A stretch of 64,000 nucleotides of DNA from Rhodobacter sp. 24-YEA-8. Lineage in GTDB: Bacteria > Pseudomonadota > Alphaproteobacteria > Rhodobacterales > Rhodobacteraceae. A program made the translations under genes and the position numbers. Location: assembly GCF_900105075.1 (NCBI RefSeq), contig NZ_FNSK01000006.1:62001-126000 (forward strand). Reading direction: 5' to 3'. Each line of letters begins with the position of its first letter. Positions within the stretch are counted from its first letter, which is position 1. The notes below the pieces were generated by a model. That model searched no databases. It had not been told where the DNA came from and saw nothing but the letters and a program-made list of their open reading frames with translations. Below are positions 17,317-25,954 of the stretch, one piece after another.

Positions 17317-18300
17317 GTGAAAAACCTGATTGAAATCCGCAATCTGTCGAAAACCTTCCGCGTCAGGCGGGGCTCGTTCCTGAGGCGCGAGATCTCGGAA
17401 AACCCTGCCGTCAGCGATATTTCGATCGATATCCGCAAAGGCGAGATCCTTGGCTGTGTCGGCGGGTCCGGCTCGGGCAAATCAACGCTGGGCCGGATGA
17501 TCCTGCGTCTGATCGAGGCCGACAGCGGCAGCATCACCTATGATGGTGCCGATCTGCGCAGCTTTGGCCCCGCCGAGTTGCGGCTGCACCGGCGGCGGGC
17601 GCAGATCGTGTTTCAGGACCCGCTGCAATCGCTGAACCCAAGGCGGACGGTCGCCGAGAATGTGGCCAGGCCGCTTTTGAATTTCGGGATGCGTGCGGAT
17701 GAGGTGCAGGCGCGGGTCGATGAGGTTTTGCAGCTGGTCGGGCTCGATCCCGGGCAGGCTTACCGCTATCCGCATGAGTTTTCCGGCGGGCAATGCCAGC
17801 GGATCGCCATCGCGCGGGCGCTGACGCTGGAGCCGGAATTCCTCTTCCTCGACGAGCCTGTCTCGGCGCTGGATGTCTCGATCCAGGCGCAGATCCTGAC
17901 GCTGCTCAGGGATCTCCAGGCCAAACTCGGGCTGACATTCCTCTTTGTCTCGCATGATCTGAAAATCGTCCGGCAGTTTTGCGACCGTACCATGGTGATG
18001 TATCGCGGCAAGCTGCTGGAAACCGGCGAGAGCGATCAGGTGTACCGTCAGCCCATGCACCCGTTCACTCAGGATTTTCTGGGTACCGTGTTGCACCTCA
18101 GGCGCGACAATCGCTGGGAAGCGGCGGCCGAGCGCGCGGAAGATCTGGAATCGGCGGCCCCCGCCATGTCCGGCCCCTGCTGCCCCTATGTCTCGAACTG
18201 CCAGCAACGGATGCCCGAATGCGCCCGGGCAATGCCCGCGCTCAGAACCCTGCATGATCAGCGCAGTGTGGCCTGTCTTCTGTACCCCGCCACCGCCTGA
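17317..18300 (+). CDS. Dipeptide/oligopeptide-type ABC transporter ATPase (DppF/OppF)
   Basis: 327-residue ATPase starting from GTG at 17317, one base after the preceding stop. The frame is open further upstream (17167), but that part overlaps DppD and is not family-like. Walker A is GGSGSGKST (residues 49-57), the signature is FSGGQCQRIAIARAL and Walker B is FLFLDEPVSALD. The C-terminal Cys cluster CCPYVSNCQQRMPECARA is typical of DppF. Second half of the ATPase heterodimer. Confidence 0.9.
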   Translation: MKNLIEIRNLSKTFRVRRGSFLRREISENPAVSDISIDIRKGEILGCVGGSGSGKSTLGRMILRLIEADSGSITYDGADLRSFGPAELRLHRRRAQIVFQDPLQSLNPRRTVAENVARPLLNFGMRADEVQARVDEVLQLVGLDPGQAYRYPHEFSGGQCQRIAIARALTLEPEFLFLDEPVSALDVSIQAQILTLLRDLQAKLGLTFLFVSHDLKIVRQFCDRTMVMYRGKLLETGESDQVYRQPMHPFTQDFLGTVLHLRRDNRWEAAAERAEDLESAAPAMSGPCCPYVSNCQQRMPECARAMPALRTLHDQRSVACLLYPATA

Positions 18301-18357
18301 CCCAACAAAAAAACAACAAAAAACCAACAAAACAAAAATCCCAACAGGAGCACTGGA
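18301..18357 (+). other. A/C-only leader before the binding-protein gene
   Basis: About 40 nt composed almost solely of A and C (CAACAAAAAAACAACAAAA-type repeats at 18301-18345), followed by an AGGAG ribosome-binding site and the ATG at 18358. Such a stretch cannot fold and would leave the ribosome-binding site of the binding-protein gene fully open, favouring high translation. Strikingly different from the ~65% GC surroundings. Confidence 0.5.
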
Positions 18358-19953
18358 ATGTCAATTTTTGTCAAAGGCCTGCGGCGAGGGATCGCCTCCA
18401 CCGCGCTTCTGGGTCTCATGGCCGGGTTCAGCCCGGCACTGGCTGAACGCACCATCGTCATGGGGGTCGAGGCAGATTTCAGCCGCATGGACCCGGCAGC
18501 GGCGCGAACCTGGAACACCTTTAAAGTGATCCGCCATGTCTACGAGACCTTTGTCGAGGAAGATCTGACGAAAGGCGGCGACGCCGTTCCCGAGATTGTC
18601 CCCGCCCTGGCCGAGAGCTGGGAAATCTCGGAGGACCGCAGGACCTATACGTTCCATCTGCGCAAAGGCGTAAAATTCCACGACGGCAGCGACTGGAATG
18701 CCGACGCGGCAAAGTTCAATCTCGACCGCATGACCAACCCTGATTTCGAATATTTCGTGCCGGCCTCTCCGGGGCTGATGGGCTGGGTCTGGGGCGATCT
18801 GGAAAGCTACGCGGTCGTTGGCCCCTATACGTTCACCATCACGCTCACCCAGCCGAATGCTGAGTTTCTGCGCCGTCTGACGGCGGGCGGGTCCGGGTCG
18901 CCGCGCATGGTCTCTCCGACGGCGGTGGCGACTTTCGGCAATGACGGGATCGAGCAGAACCCGATCGGGACGGGGCCTTTCAAATTCGTCGAGCGGGTGC
19001 CCGGGGAACGCGTCACCATCGCAAAGAACCCCGATTACTGGAACCCGGAGCGGATCCCGAAAACCGACCGCATCATTCTGCGCGCGATGCCGGAAGTATC
19101 GACCCGCGAACTCGCGATCATGTCCGGCGAGGTCGATATCATCGGCACACCCTCGCCGGATTCCATCGCAATGCTCGAAGCTCAGGGGCTTCAGCTGATC
19201 ACCGGGCCGTCCCCGATGATCTACGTCATGTGGTTCAATACAAAGGACGAAATCTTTAAGGATGTGCGGGTGCGCAAAGCGGCCTGTATGGCGATCAATC
19301 GCGAAGAAATGGCGCTTTATCAGCGCATGGGCTATGCGCAGCCGACCTGGGGCGTGCTGAATCCCGGCGGCCCCGGCTATGATCCGGACTTCCGCGATTG
19401 CGATTATGACCCGGAAGGCGCGAAGGCGCTGCTGGCCGAGGCCGGCTATCCCGACGGGCTGGACACCAGAATGGACTGGACCTTCGGCGGCGGCGCCGAT
19501 GTGAATACCAAAGGCGATGCGGAATGGCTGCAGCGCGACTGGGCAAAGGTCGGTATCCGCGCCAAAATCGAAATGTTCGACAACAATGCCTTCTGGGATA
19601 TGATGTCGGCGGGGATGCGTGACGGTACCGGGATCACCTCGGCCTCCTGGGGGGAAAGCACCTTCTCCTGGCTTGACCAGCTGCTCCCGACCACTGTGAT
19701 GCCGCCGAACTGCTGCAATTCCGGCTATTACGACAACCCTGAGATGGACCGGCTGCTGAGTGAAGCGCGCGCTGCCGGCTCGGAAGAGGAGATGGTCGCC
19801 AAATTGCAGGAAGCCCGTGATATCGTGGCCGAGGACATGGCTTTCTCAAGCTATTTCGCGACGAATTCCGTCTATGTCGCGGTTCCGGGCATCAAAGACT
19901 TCCGGCTTGCCCCGCAGCACTGGTTCGATCTGACCTCCATCGTCAAGGAGTAA
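18358..19953 (+). CDS. Extracellular solute-binding protein, family 5 (DppA/OppA-like)
   Basis: 531-residue periplasmic binding protein. The signal peptide (MSIFVKGLRRGIASTALLGL, cleavage near SPALA-ERT) is followed by the SBP_bac_5 core: AESWEISEDRRTYTFHLRKG, VKFHDGSDW and GTGPFKFVERVPGE. The pairs of Cys and aromatic residues near PPNCCNSGYYDNPEMD are in the ligand-facing second half. The co-transcribed amidohydrolase suggests an amide, peptide-like or N-heterocyclic ligand (inference). Confidence 0.92.
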   Translation: MSIFVKGLRRGIASTALLGLMAGFSPALAERTIVMGVEADFSRMDPAAARTWNTFKVIRHVYETFVEEDLTKGGDAVPEIVPALAESWEISEDRRTYTFHLRKGVKFHDGSDWNADAAKFNLDRMTNPDFEYFVPASPGLMGWVWGDLESYAVVGPYTFTITLTQPNAEFLRRLTAGGSGSPRMVSPTAVATFGNDGIEQNPIGTGPFKFVERVPGERVTIAKNPDYWNPERIPKTDRIILRAMPEVSTRELAIMSGEVDIIGTPSPDSIAMLEAQGLQLITGPSPMIYVMWFNTKDEIFKDVRVRKAACMAINREEMALYQRMGYAQPTWGVLNPGGPGYDPDFRDCDYDPEGAKALLAEAGYPDGLDTRMDWTFGGGADVNTKGDAEWLQRDWAKVGIRAKIEMFDNNAFWDMMSAGMRDGTGITSASWGESTFSWLDQLLPTTVMPPNCCNSGYYDNPEMDRLLSEARAAGSEEEMVAKLQEARDIVAEDMAFSSYFATNSVYVAVPGIKDFRLAPQHWFDLTSIVKE

Positions 19954-19982
19954 GCCGCGCCGAACCGGTCTTCAGATCGCGC

Positions 19983-20028
19983 CCCCGTTTCCGGACAAAG
20001 TGCTTTCGGCAATCGTCCGGAAACGGGG
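19983..20028 (+). other. Long stem-loop between dppA-like and dppB-like genes
   Basis: Perfect 14-bp inverted repeat, CCCCGTTTCCGGAC at 19983-19996 and its complement at 20015-20028, with an 18-nt loop that contains a smaller GC-TTTC-GGC fold. It lies entirely within the 100-bp gap between the binding-protein stop and the first permease. No T tract follows. Probably an mRNA-stabilising or attenuating hairpin protecting the binding-protein message. Confidence 0.7.
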
Positions 20029-20053
20029 AACAGGCAGGCAAGAGAAAGTCTTC

Positions 20054-21004
20054 ATGCAAATCCTTCAGTTCACCTTCATGCGGATGCTGTCCGCGATCCC
20101 GGTCCTGATCGGCGTCACCATTATCGTCTTTCTCGCGGTCCAGCTGGTTCCGGGGGATATTGCGCTTTCCATCCTTGGCCGGATGGCCTCGCAGGAACAG
20201 CTTCAGGCCCTGCGCGAGCAGATGGGCCTCGACCGTTCGCTTGTCGTGCAATACGGTATCTGGTTCACGGCGCTTTTGCAGGGCGATATCGGCACATCGC
20301 TGTCGCAGCAACTGCCTGTCGCCGGGATATTGGGCCCCAAGATCATCAACTCGCTCATCCTGATGGCGGGCAGCCTTTTCATCGTGCTGGTCTTCGGCTT
20401 TCTGCTGGCGGTGCTGTCGGGGGCAAAATTCCGCAGCATCACCGACCGGGTCGTGGTGGTGATCACACTGGTCCTTGCCAGTCTTCCGGCCTTCTGGCTG
20501 GGCATCATCATGCTCTATTTCTTTGGCTTCAAATGGAAGCTCTTCCCGATTTCGGGAATGTATAATGTCGCCAGTCCGGGTGGGTTCTGGGATCTGATCC
20601 ATCACCTCATCCTGCCGGCGGCCGTGACCGCGGCGGGCTCGGTGGCGGTCGTGGCCCGTGTCACCCGCTCGCGGATGATCGACGTGATGGCGCAGCCCTA
20701 TATCCTTGCCGGCAAGGCCCGCGGGCTGAAGCAAAGCCAGCTGGTTCTGCGCCACGCGGTGCGAAATACCCTGCCCACCTTCGCCAGTATCGGCGGCCTG
20801 CAGATCGGCTATCTGTTCGGCGGCGTGATTTTCACCGAAATCATCTTCAACTGGCCGGGGATCGGCCTGCAGGTCTATGACGCGATCCTGCAACGCGACA
20901 TCCCGATGATCCAGGGCTGTGTGCTCGTCGTGGCGGTGGTCTTCGTGATCGGCAACCTGCTGTCAGATATCGCGGTTTACGCGCTTGACCCCAAGAAAGG
21001 CTGA
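20054..21004 (+). CDS. Dipeptide-type ABC transporter permease (DppB)
   Basis: 316-residue permease with about six helices. It has the N-terminal DppB motif (LQFTFMRMLSAIPVLIGVTI), LREQMGLDRSLVVQYGIWF, and the EAA loop YILAGKARGLKQSQLVLRHAVRN. I chose the ATG at 20054 over the open frame to 20000, because the earlier start falls inside the upstream stem-loop. Confidence 0.9.
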   Translation: MQILQFTFMRMLSAIPVLIGVTIIVFLAVQLVPGDIALSILGRMASQEQLQALREQMGLDRSLVVQYGIWFTALLQGDIGTSLSQQLPVAGILGPKIINSLILMAGSLFIVLVFGFLLAVLSGAKFRSITDRVVVVITLVLASLPAFWLGIIMLYFFGFKWKLFPISGMYNVASPGGFWDLIHHLILPAAVTAAGSVAVVARVTRSRMIDVMAQPYILAGKARGLKQSQLVLRHAVRNTLPTFASIGGLQIGYLFGGVIFTEIIFNWPGIGLQVYDAILQRDIPMIQGCVLVVAVVFVIGNLLSDIAVYALDPKKG

Positions 21005-21007
21005 GAC

Positions 21008-21922
21008 ATGAGCGATGTGTCCCTTGAGACCGGCCGCGCAAGGCAGCCGGCAGAAAAGCGCCGCTCGAACCTTTATTTCGTCTGGCGCGGCGTCCTCGGT
21101 GATCCGGTTGCACGTATTGCGGTCGGCATCATTCTGATCTTCTTCCTCGCCGCGGTTTTCGCGCCCTGGATTGCACCCTGGCCTCCGAATGAGGCCGACC
21201 CGTCAATGCGCCTGCGCCCGCCCGGCACGCCCGGCCACTGGCTCGGCATTGACAATCAGGGCCGCGATATCCTTTCGCGCCTGATCTATGGCGCCCGCTA
21301 CACGCTGCTTTGCGGCATCACCCCCGTCGTGCTCGGCGCGGTGATCTCTGTGCCGCTGGGGATGTTCGGGGCCTGGTATCCGGTTGCGGGCTCAGTGATC
21401 ATGCGATCGATGGATGTGCTTTTCGCCTTCCCGATGGCATTGCTTGCCATTCTGCTGGCCGCGCTTATGGGGCCCGGCATCGGCAATATGATGATCGCGC
21501 TGGTGGTCACGCTGATCCCCTATAACACCCGCGTCGTCTATGCCGCCGCCTGTCTTGAACGCGATCAGGCCTATGTCGAGGCGGCAAGGGCCATGGCAAC
21601 GCCGGGCTACAAGATCATCCTGTCCGAGATGATGCCGAATGTGATCGCATCGTCGGTGGTCTATTCCTGCACCATCGTCGGCGCCGTGGTCATCACCGCC
21701 GCCGGGCTGAGCTTTCTTGGCCTTGGTGTGCAGCCGCCCACCGCCGAATGGGGCATCATGACCAGTGAAGGTCGCAACTTTATCTTCAACGCCCCCCATA
21801 TCGCCGCAGTCCCCGGCCTTGCCATCACCATCCTCGTCATGGCGTTCAATCTGCTCGGAGATTCGCTGCGCGATTCCCTCGATCCGCGCACAAGGCTCAT
21901 GCTGATCAGGCGCCGCAAGTGA
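21008..21922 (+). CDS. Dipeptide-type ABC transporter permease (DppC)
   Basis: 304-residue permease. It has a polar N-terminus, one helix, a periplasmic loop with HWLGIDNQGRDILSRLIYGAR (family hallmark), and the EAA loop YVEAARAMATPGYKIILSEMMPN. It starts 3 bp after dppB; its stop overlaps a possible GTG start of the downstream amidohydrolase frame. Confidence 0.92.
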   Translation: MSDVSLETGRARQPAEKRRSNLYFVWRGVLGDPVARIAVGIILIFFLAAVFAPWIAPWPPNEADPSMRLRPPGTPGHWLGIDNQGRDILSRLIYGARYTLLCGITPVVLGAVISVPLGMFGAWYPVAGSVIMRSMDVLFAFPMALLAILLAALMGPGIGNMMIALVVTLIPYNTRVVYAAACLERDQAYVEAARAMATPGYKIILSEMMPNVIASSVVYSCTIVGAVVITAAGLSFLGLGVQPPTAEWGIMTSEGRNFIFNAPHIAAVPGLAITILVMAFNLLGDSLRDSLDPRTRLMLIRRRK

Positions 21923-21972
21923 CCATGCCTGCCGCCCTGCCCCTTTCTGAAATCGAATTCCAAGGACCAGCC

Positions 21973-23442
21973 ATGTCGTCGACCACCACCCGTATCCGCG
22001 CCCGCTATGTCATCGCCTGGGATGGCCGCTCTCACCGGACCTTGCTGAATGGCGAAGTGGTGTTCCGGGGCGACACGATCCTCTATGTCGGCAAAGCGTT
22101 CGAGGGTCAGGTCGATACCGAGATCGACGGCGGCAATGCCGTCCTGGGGCCGGGCTTCATCGACCTGAATGCGCTTGGCGATCTTGATACGACGGTGCTG
22201 GCCTTCGACAATCAGCCCGACTGGGCCAAGGGGAGGACCTGGCCCGAGGATTATCTGAAATCCGGCCCGATCGAGATGTACAGCGAAGAAGAGCAGACCT
22301 TCAAAATGAAGTATGCTTTCGCGCAGCTGATCCGGAATGGCGTCACGACGGCGCTGCCGATCACCTCGATGTTCTACCGCAAATGGGCGGAAACCTATGC
22401 GGAATTTGCCAATTCTGCCGCCAGCGCCATCGAGCTGGGGATCCGCGCCTATCTTGGCCCCTGCTATATGACCGGCGTAGAAGTGGTCCGGCCCGATGGC
22501 AGTTTCTACACCCATTGGGATGAGGAACGCGGGCTGAATGGTCTTGCCGATGCCGAGCGGTTCATCCGCGATTTCGACGGCAAGGCAGGCGGGCTGATCC
22601 GGGGGATGCTGGCCCCCGACCGGATCGAGAATTGCACCGAGGCCCTGATCCGGCGCAGCCGGGATGTCTCGGCCGATCTCAATGTGCCGATCCGGCTGCA
22701 TTGCTGCCAGTCGCTGAGCGAATTCAATGCGGTGGTCGACCGCTATGACATGACACCGCTGGAATGGCTGAACTCGCTTGATTTCCTGAACGAGCGTGCC
22801 CTGTTGCCGCATGGTGTTTATATCACCGGCCACAGCCAGGTGGAACGCAAAGGCGATGATGTCGGCCTGCTGCGCGACAGCGGATCAACACTGATCCATT
22901 GCCCTCTGGTACTGTCACGCTATGGCGGATCGATGGAAAGCTTTGGCAGGCTGCGCCAGGCAGGGGTCCGGATCGGCCTTGGCACCGATACCTTCCCACC
23001 GGATATGGTCGAGAATATGCGCCTTGGGGTCAGCCTGTGCCGGGTGGCGGATCATTCGGTGACCGCAGCCAGCGCCGCCGATCTTTATGACGCCGCCACC
23101 ATTCATGCGGCCGAGGCTCTGGGCCGGCCGGATCTTGGGCGTCTCGCCGTTGGCGCAAAGGCAGATATGACGCTGTTCGATTTGTCTGACTTTGCGATTG
23201 GCCAGGTCATTGACCCGATCCAGACCATGATCCTGTCGGGGACCGGGCGCGATTTCCGCAGTTCGGTGATCAATGGCAGACTGGTGATGCATGACCGCCA
23301 GCTGCCCGGCGTCGATCTTGCGGAATGGGGCCGCCGCGCGCAGGCACAATTTGACGGGCTGATCGCGAAATACCCGCTGCGGACGCTGAACCATCCGCCG
23401 GTTTCCGAGATCTTCGCACCCTCCTACGCCTGGCTCGACTGA
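21973..23442 (+). CDS. Amidohydrolase-superfamily protein lacking the HxH metal motif
   Basis: 489-residue amidohydrolase-like protein of the AtzA/cytosine-deaminase branch. It keeps later metal/active-site positions: H243 (RLHCCQS), H287 (ITGHSQ), H309 (LIHCPL) and D339 (GLGTDTFPPDM). The HxH expected after strand 1 (GFIDLHxH) is replaced by N66-A67-L68 within GPGFIDLNALGDLD. The ATG at 21973 has an AAGGA ribosome-binding site; a GTG at 21919 and an ATG at 21925 in the same frame are possible but less convincing. As the last gene of the importer operon it probably acts on the imported compound. Altered metal binding makes a hydrolytic role uncertain. Confidence 0.85.
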   Translation: MSSTTTRIRARYVIAWDGRSHRTLLNGEVVFRGDTILYVGKAFEGQVDTEIDGGNAVLGPGFIDLNALGDLDTTVLAFDNQPDWAKGRTWPEDYLKSGPIEMYSEEEQTFKMKYAFAQLIRNGVTTALPITSMFYRKWAETYAEFANSAASAIELGIRAYLGPCYMTGVEVVRPDGSFYTHWDEERGLNGLADAERFIRDFDGKAGGLIRGMLAPDRIENCTEALIRRSRDVSADLNVPIRLHCCQSLSEFNAVVDRYDMTPLEWLNSLDFLNERALLPHGVYITGHSQVERKGDDVGLLRDSGSTLIHCPLVLSRYGGSMESFGRLRQAGVRIGLGTDTFPPDMVENMRLGVSLCRVADHSVTAASAADLYDAATIHAAEALGRPDLGRLAVGAKADMTLFDLSDFAIGQVIDPIQTMILSGTGRDFRSSVINGRLVMHDRQLPGVDLAEWGRRAQAQFDGLIAKYPLRTLNHPPVSEIFAPSYAWLD

Positions 23443-23455
23443 GACCCCGTAAAGC

Positions 23456-23477
23456 CCGCGCCCTCACCAGGGCGCGG
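23456..23477 (+). terminator. Hairpin after the amidohydrolase gene
   Basis: Perfect 9-bp stem CCGCGCCCT / AGGGCGCGG with a CACC tetraloop, 13 bp after the stop. No T tract, so either a weak terminator or a transcript-end hairpin between the convergent amidohydrolase and GntR genes. Confidence 0.5.
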
Positions 23478-23519
23478 CCATGGGCCCACCCGGGTGCGTG
23501 CTGAAAGCGGCGTCGCCGG

Positions 23520-24326
23520 TCAGGTGGCCCCGCCTTTACCATTGGTCAGATCTGGCCCCTGGCGCCTGCGCTCCGCCACCTGCCGCCGCGCTTCTGCGTC
23601 CCGGATCTCGCGCGTGGTGTGGCGCAGCCAGTCAAGGTGATCATGCGCCGCGGCCTGTGCTGCCGCCGGATCGCGGGCAAGGATTGCCGCGCCGATCCGG
23701 TGATGCTGCGCGCGCATTGCCTCGCGGGTGTCGGGCCGCGTGAACAGCCGGTTGCGGTTTTGCACCACGTCATTGCGCAGACTGACCGAGAGCGCGCGCA
23801 TGATGTGCAAAAGCACCAGATTATGGCTCGCCTCATAGATGGCCAGATGCAGCGCGGCATCGACTTCGGCCTCCAGCGCCGGATCGCCCGCATCATGCGC
23901 CGCGTCGATCCGGCTCAGGCACGCGCGGATATGCGCCAGATCGGTGTCACTGGCCCGCCTCGCCGCCAGTGCCGCCGCCTCGCTTTCCACGATATCGCGG
24001 AATTCAAGGCAGTCATCGGCCAGTTCGCCATGGTCAGCCAGCAGTGCCAGCAACGGATCGCCAATCGCCTGCATCCCGAGCGGAGCAATCTGCAGCCCGC
24101 GCCCCGCCGGGGTCAGCAGCCCCTTTTCTTCCAGCAGCTTCAGCCCGTCGCGCAGGGTCGGGCGCGACACGTTCAGCCGCGCCGCAAGCTCGCGCTCGGC
24201 CAGCAGCGCGTCACCCGGGCGCAGGCTGCCCTCAAGGATCATCGCCTCAATCAGGCGGGCAACCGCTGCGGCGGCGCGTTCGGGCTGGATCCCCGGCGAC
24301 CCGTCCCTGATGTCACAATCTGCCAT
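23520..24326 (-). CDS. GntR-family regulator, FadR/FCD type (glycolate operon regulator)
   Basis: 268-residue regulator: an N-terminal GntR winged helix (ELAARLNVSRPTLRDGLKLLEEKGLL, about residues 45-75) and an all-helical FCD effector domain with the His/Asp metal-binding layout (ALHLAIYEASHN, REAMRAQHHRIGAAI). It resembles PdhR/LldR/GlcC-type regulators of hydroxy-acid metabolism. It is divergent from glcDEF, with a 21-bp palindrome between them, so it very likely controls glycolate oxidase; the effector may be glycolate or another 2-hydroxy acid (inference). Confidence 0.9.
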   Translation of the reverse strand: MADCDIRDGSPGIQPERAAAAVARLIEAMILEGSLRPGDALLAERELAARLNVSRPTLRDGLKLLEEKGLLTPAGRGLQIAPLGMQAIGDPLLALLADHGELADDCLEFRDIVESEAAALAARRASDTDLAHIRACLSRIDAAHDAGDPALEAEVDAALHLAIYEASHNLVLLHIMRALSVSLRNDVVQNRNRLFTRPDTREAMRAQHHRIGAAILARDPAAAQAAAHDHLDWLRHTTREIRDAEARRQVAERRRQGPDLTNGKGGAT

Positions 24327-24402
24327 ATGGTGCTGCCTTTATCCCAGGGACGAAACGCGCGGCATCTGCCGGACCGGGCAAGAATGACGCCGGTTGACAG
24401 CA

Positions 24403-24423
24403 TTGGTAAAATTATTTTACCAA
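24403..24423. promoter_or_regulatory. 21-bp palindromic operator upstream of glcD
   Basis: Perfect 9-bp arms TTGGTAAAA (24403-24411) and TTTTACCAA (24415-24423) around TTA, in the 185-bp divergent region between the FadR-type regulator and glcD. The outer GGT...ACC matches the style of FadR-family sites. A TTGACA hexamer (24394-24399) abuts it, so a bound protein would overlap the promoter, suggesting repression. Confidence 0.75.
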
Positions 24424-24511
24424 AACCCAACCGATGCAAGTGCCTGCCGCAGAAATACCATGCGCAGGGCCAGCCAAAAGAGAGATCAGCCCTGTGTCAG
24501 GCACAATTGTG

Positions 24512-25954
24512 ATGCCCGCGCCCGATCAGCATATCCTTGCCCGTCGCGACGCCATTCATCAGGCGCTGGCGGCGGTTCTGCCCGCGGATGGGCTGATCAC
24601 CGCGCCCGACGAATTGCGGGCCTATGAATGCGATGCGCTGACCGCCTATCGCTGTGCGCCGCTGGCCGTGGTCCTGCCGCGCAGCACCGAAGAGGTCGCC
24701 GCCGCGATGCGCGTCTGCCACCAGATGGGCGTCAAGGTGGTGCCACGCGGGGCGGGCACCTCGCTCGCCGGGGGCGCCCTGCCCACGGCGGATAGTGTGG
24801 TGATCGGTACGATGCGGCTGCGCGACGTGCTGGAGCTGGATCTGGAAAGCCGTTTCATCCGGGTGCAATGCGGCGTGACCAATCTTTCGGTCTCGGCCGA
24901 ACTTGAACCACATGGGTTTTTCTACGCCCCTGACCCCTCTTCCCAGCTGGCCTGCACCATTGCCGGCAATATCGGCATGAATTCCGGCGGCGCGCATTGC
25001 CTGAAATACGGCGTGACGACCAATAACCTGATGGCCGCAAAGGTGGTGCTGGTCACCGGCGAGGTGGTGGAATTCGGCGGGCCGGAACCGGGCGCGGCGG
25101 GGCTGGATATGCTCGGTCTGTTTTGCGGCTCGGAAGGGCAGCTTGGCATTGTGACCGAAGCGATCCTGCGCATCCTGCCCCGGCCCGAAGGTGCACGCCC
25201 GGTGCTGATCGGGTTCGGTGATGCAGTGACGGCGGGGGAATGCGTGGCGCGGATCATCCGCTCGGGCGTGCTGCCGGTGGCGATCGAATATATGGACGAG
25301 CCATGCCTGCGCGCGGTCGAGGCCTTTGCCAGAGCGGGCTATCCCGAATGCCCCGCTGTGCTGATCGTCGAGGTTGAGGGCGCAGCGGAAGAGATCGACC
25401 ATCAGATCGCCGCCATCCGCGAGATCGCGGGCGCGCTGAACCCGGTCGAGTTCCGCGAAAGTCGCAGCGAGGCTGAGGCGGTTGCGATCTGGAAGGGGCG
25501 TAAATCCGCCTTTGGTGCCATGGGACGGCTGGGGGATTACCTCTGCCTTGACGGTACGGTTCCGGTCTCGAAACTGCCCGCGACACTGAAGCGGATCGGC
25601 GAACTCTCTGCGCAATACGGGCTGGAAGTGGCCAATGTCTTCCATGCCGGTGATGGCAATATGCACCCGCTGATCCTTTTCAACGCCAATAAGCCCGGCG
25701 ATCTGGAAAAGGCCGAGGCCTTCGGCGCCGATATCCTGCGCGCCTGTGTCGAGGCCGGCGGTTGCCTGACCGGAGAGCATGGCGTTGGCATCGAAAAGCG
25801 TGATCTGATGGGCGCGCAATACGGGCCGGATGATCTTGCGATCCAGATGGAGATCAAAAGCCTTTTTGACCCGGACTGGCTTCTGAACCCGGCCAAGGTC
25901 TATCCGCTGGAGGCCAGCGCCCCGTTCCGGGCCGGAAAAGGCGGTGCAGCATGA
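24512..25954 (+). CDS. glcD: Glycolate oxidase subunit GlcD (FAD-linked)
   Basis: 480-residue FAD-binding oxidase. It has the PP-loop VPRGAGTSLAGGAL (residues 77-90) and the second FAD motif AGNIGMNSGGAHCLKYG. The C-terminal oxidase domain has NVFHAGDGNMHPLILF and GCLTGEHGVGIEKRDLM with its substrate/FAD-contacting His residues. It catalyses oxidation of glycolate to glyoxylate with electrons passing to GlcF. The ATG at 24512 (MPAPDQHI) has no strong ribosome-binding site; the frame is open upstream to 24434, so the start is uncertain. Overlaps glcE by 4 bp. Confidence 0.92.
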   Translation: MPAPDQHILARRDAIHQALAAVLPADGLITAPDELRAYECDALTAYRCAPLAVVLPRSTEEVAAAMRVCHQMGVKVVPRGAGTSLAGGALPTADSVVIGTMRLRDVLELDLESRFIRVQCGVTNLSVSAELEPHGFFYAPDPSSQLACTIAGNIGMNSGGAHCLKYGVTTNNLMAAKVVLVTGEVVEFGGPEPGAAGLDMLGLFCGSEGQLGIVTEAILRILPRPEGARPVLIGFGDAVTAGECVARIIRSGVLPVAIEYMDEPCLRAVEAFARAGYPECPAVLIVEVEGAAEEIDHQIAAIREIAGALNPVEFRESRSEAEAVAIWKGRKSAFGAMGRLGDYLCLDGTVPVSKLPATLKRIGELSAQYGLEVANVFHAGDGNMHPLILFNANKPGDLEKAEAFGADILRACVEAGGCLTGEHGVGIEKRDLMGAQYGPDDLAIQMEIKSLFDPDWLLNPAKVYPLEASAPFRAGKGGAA

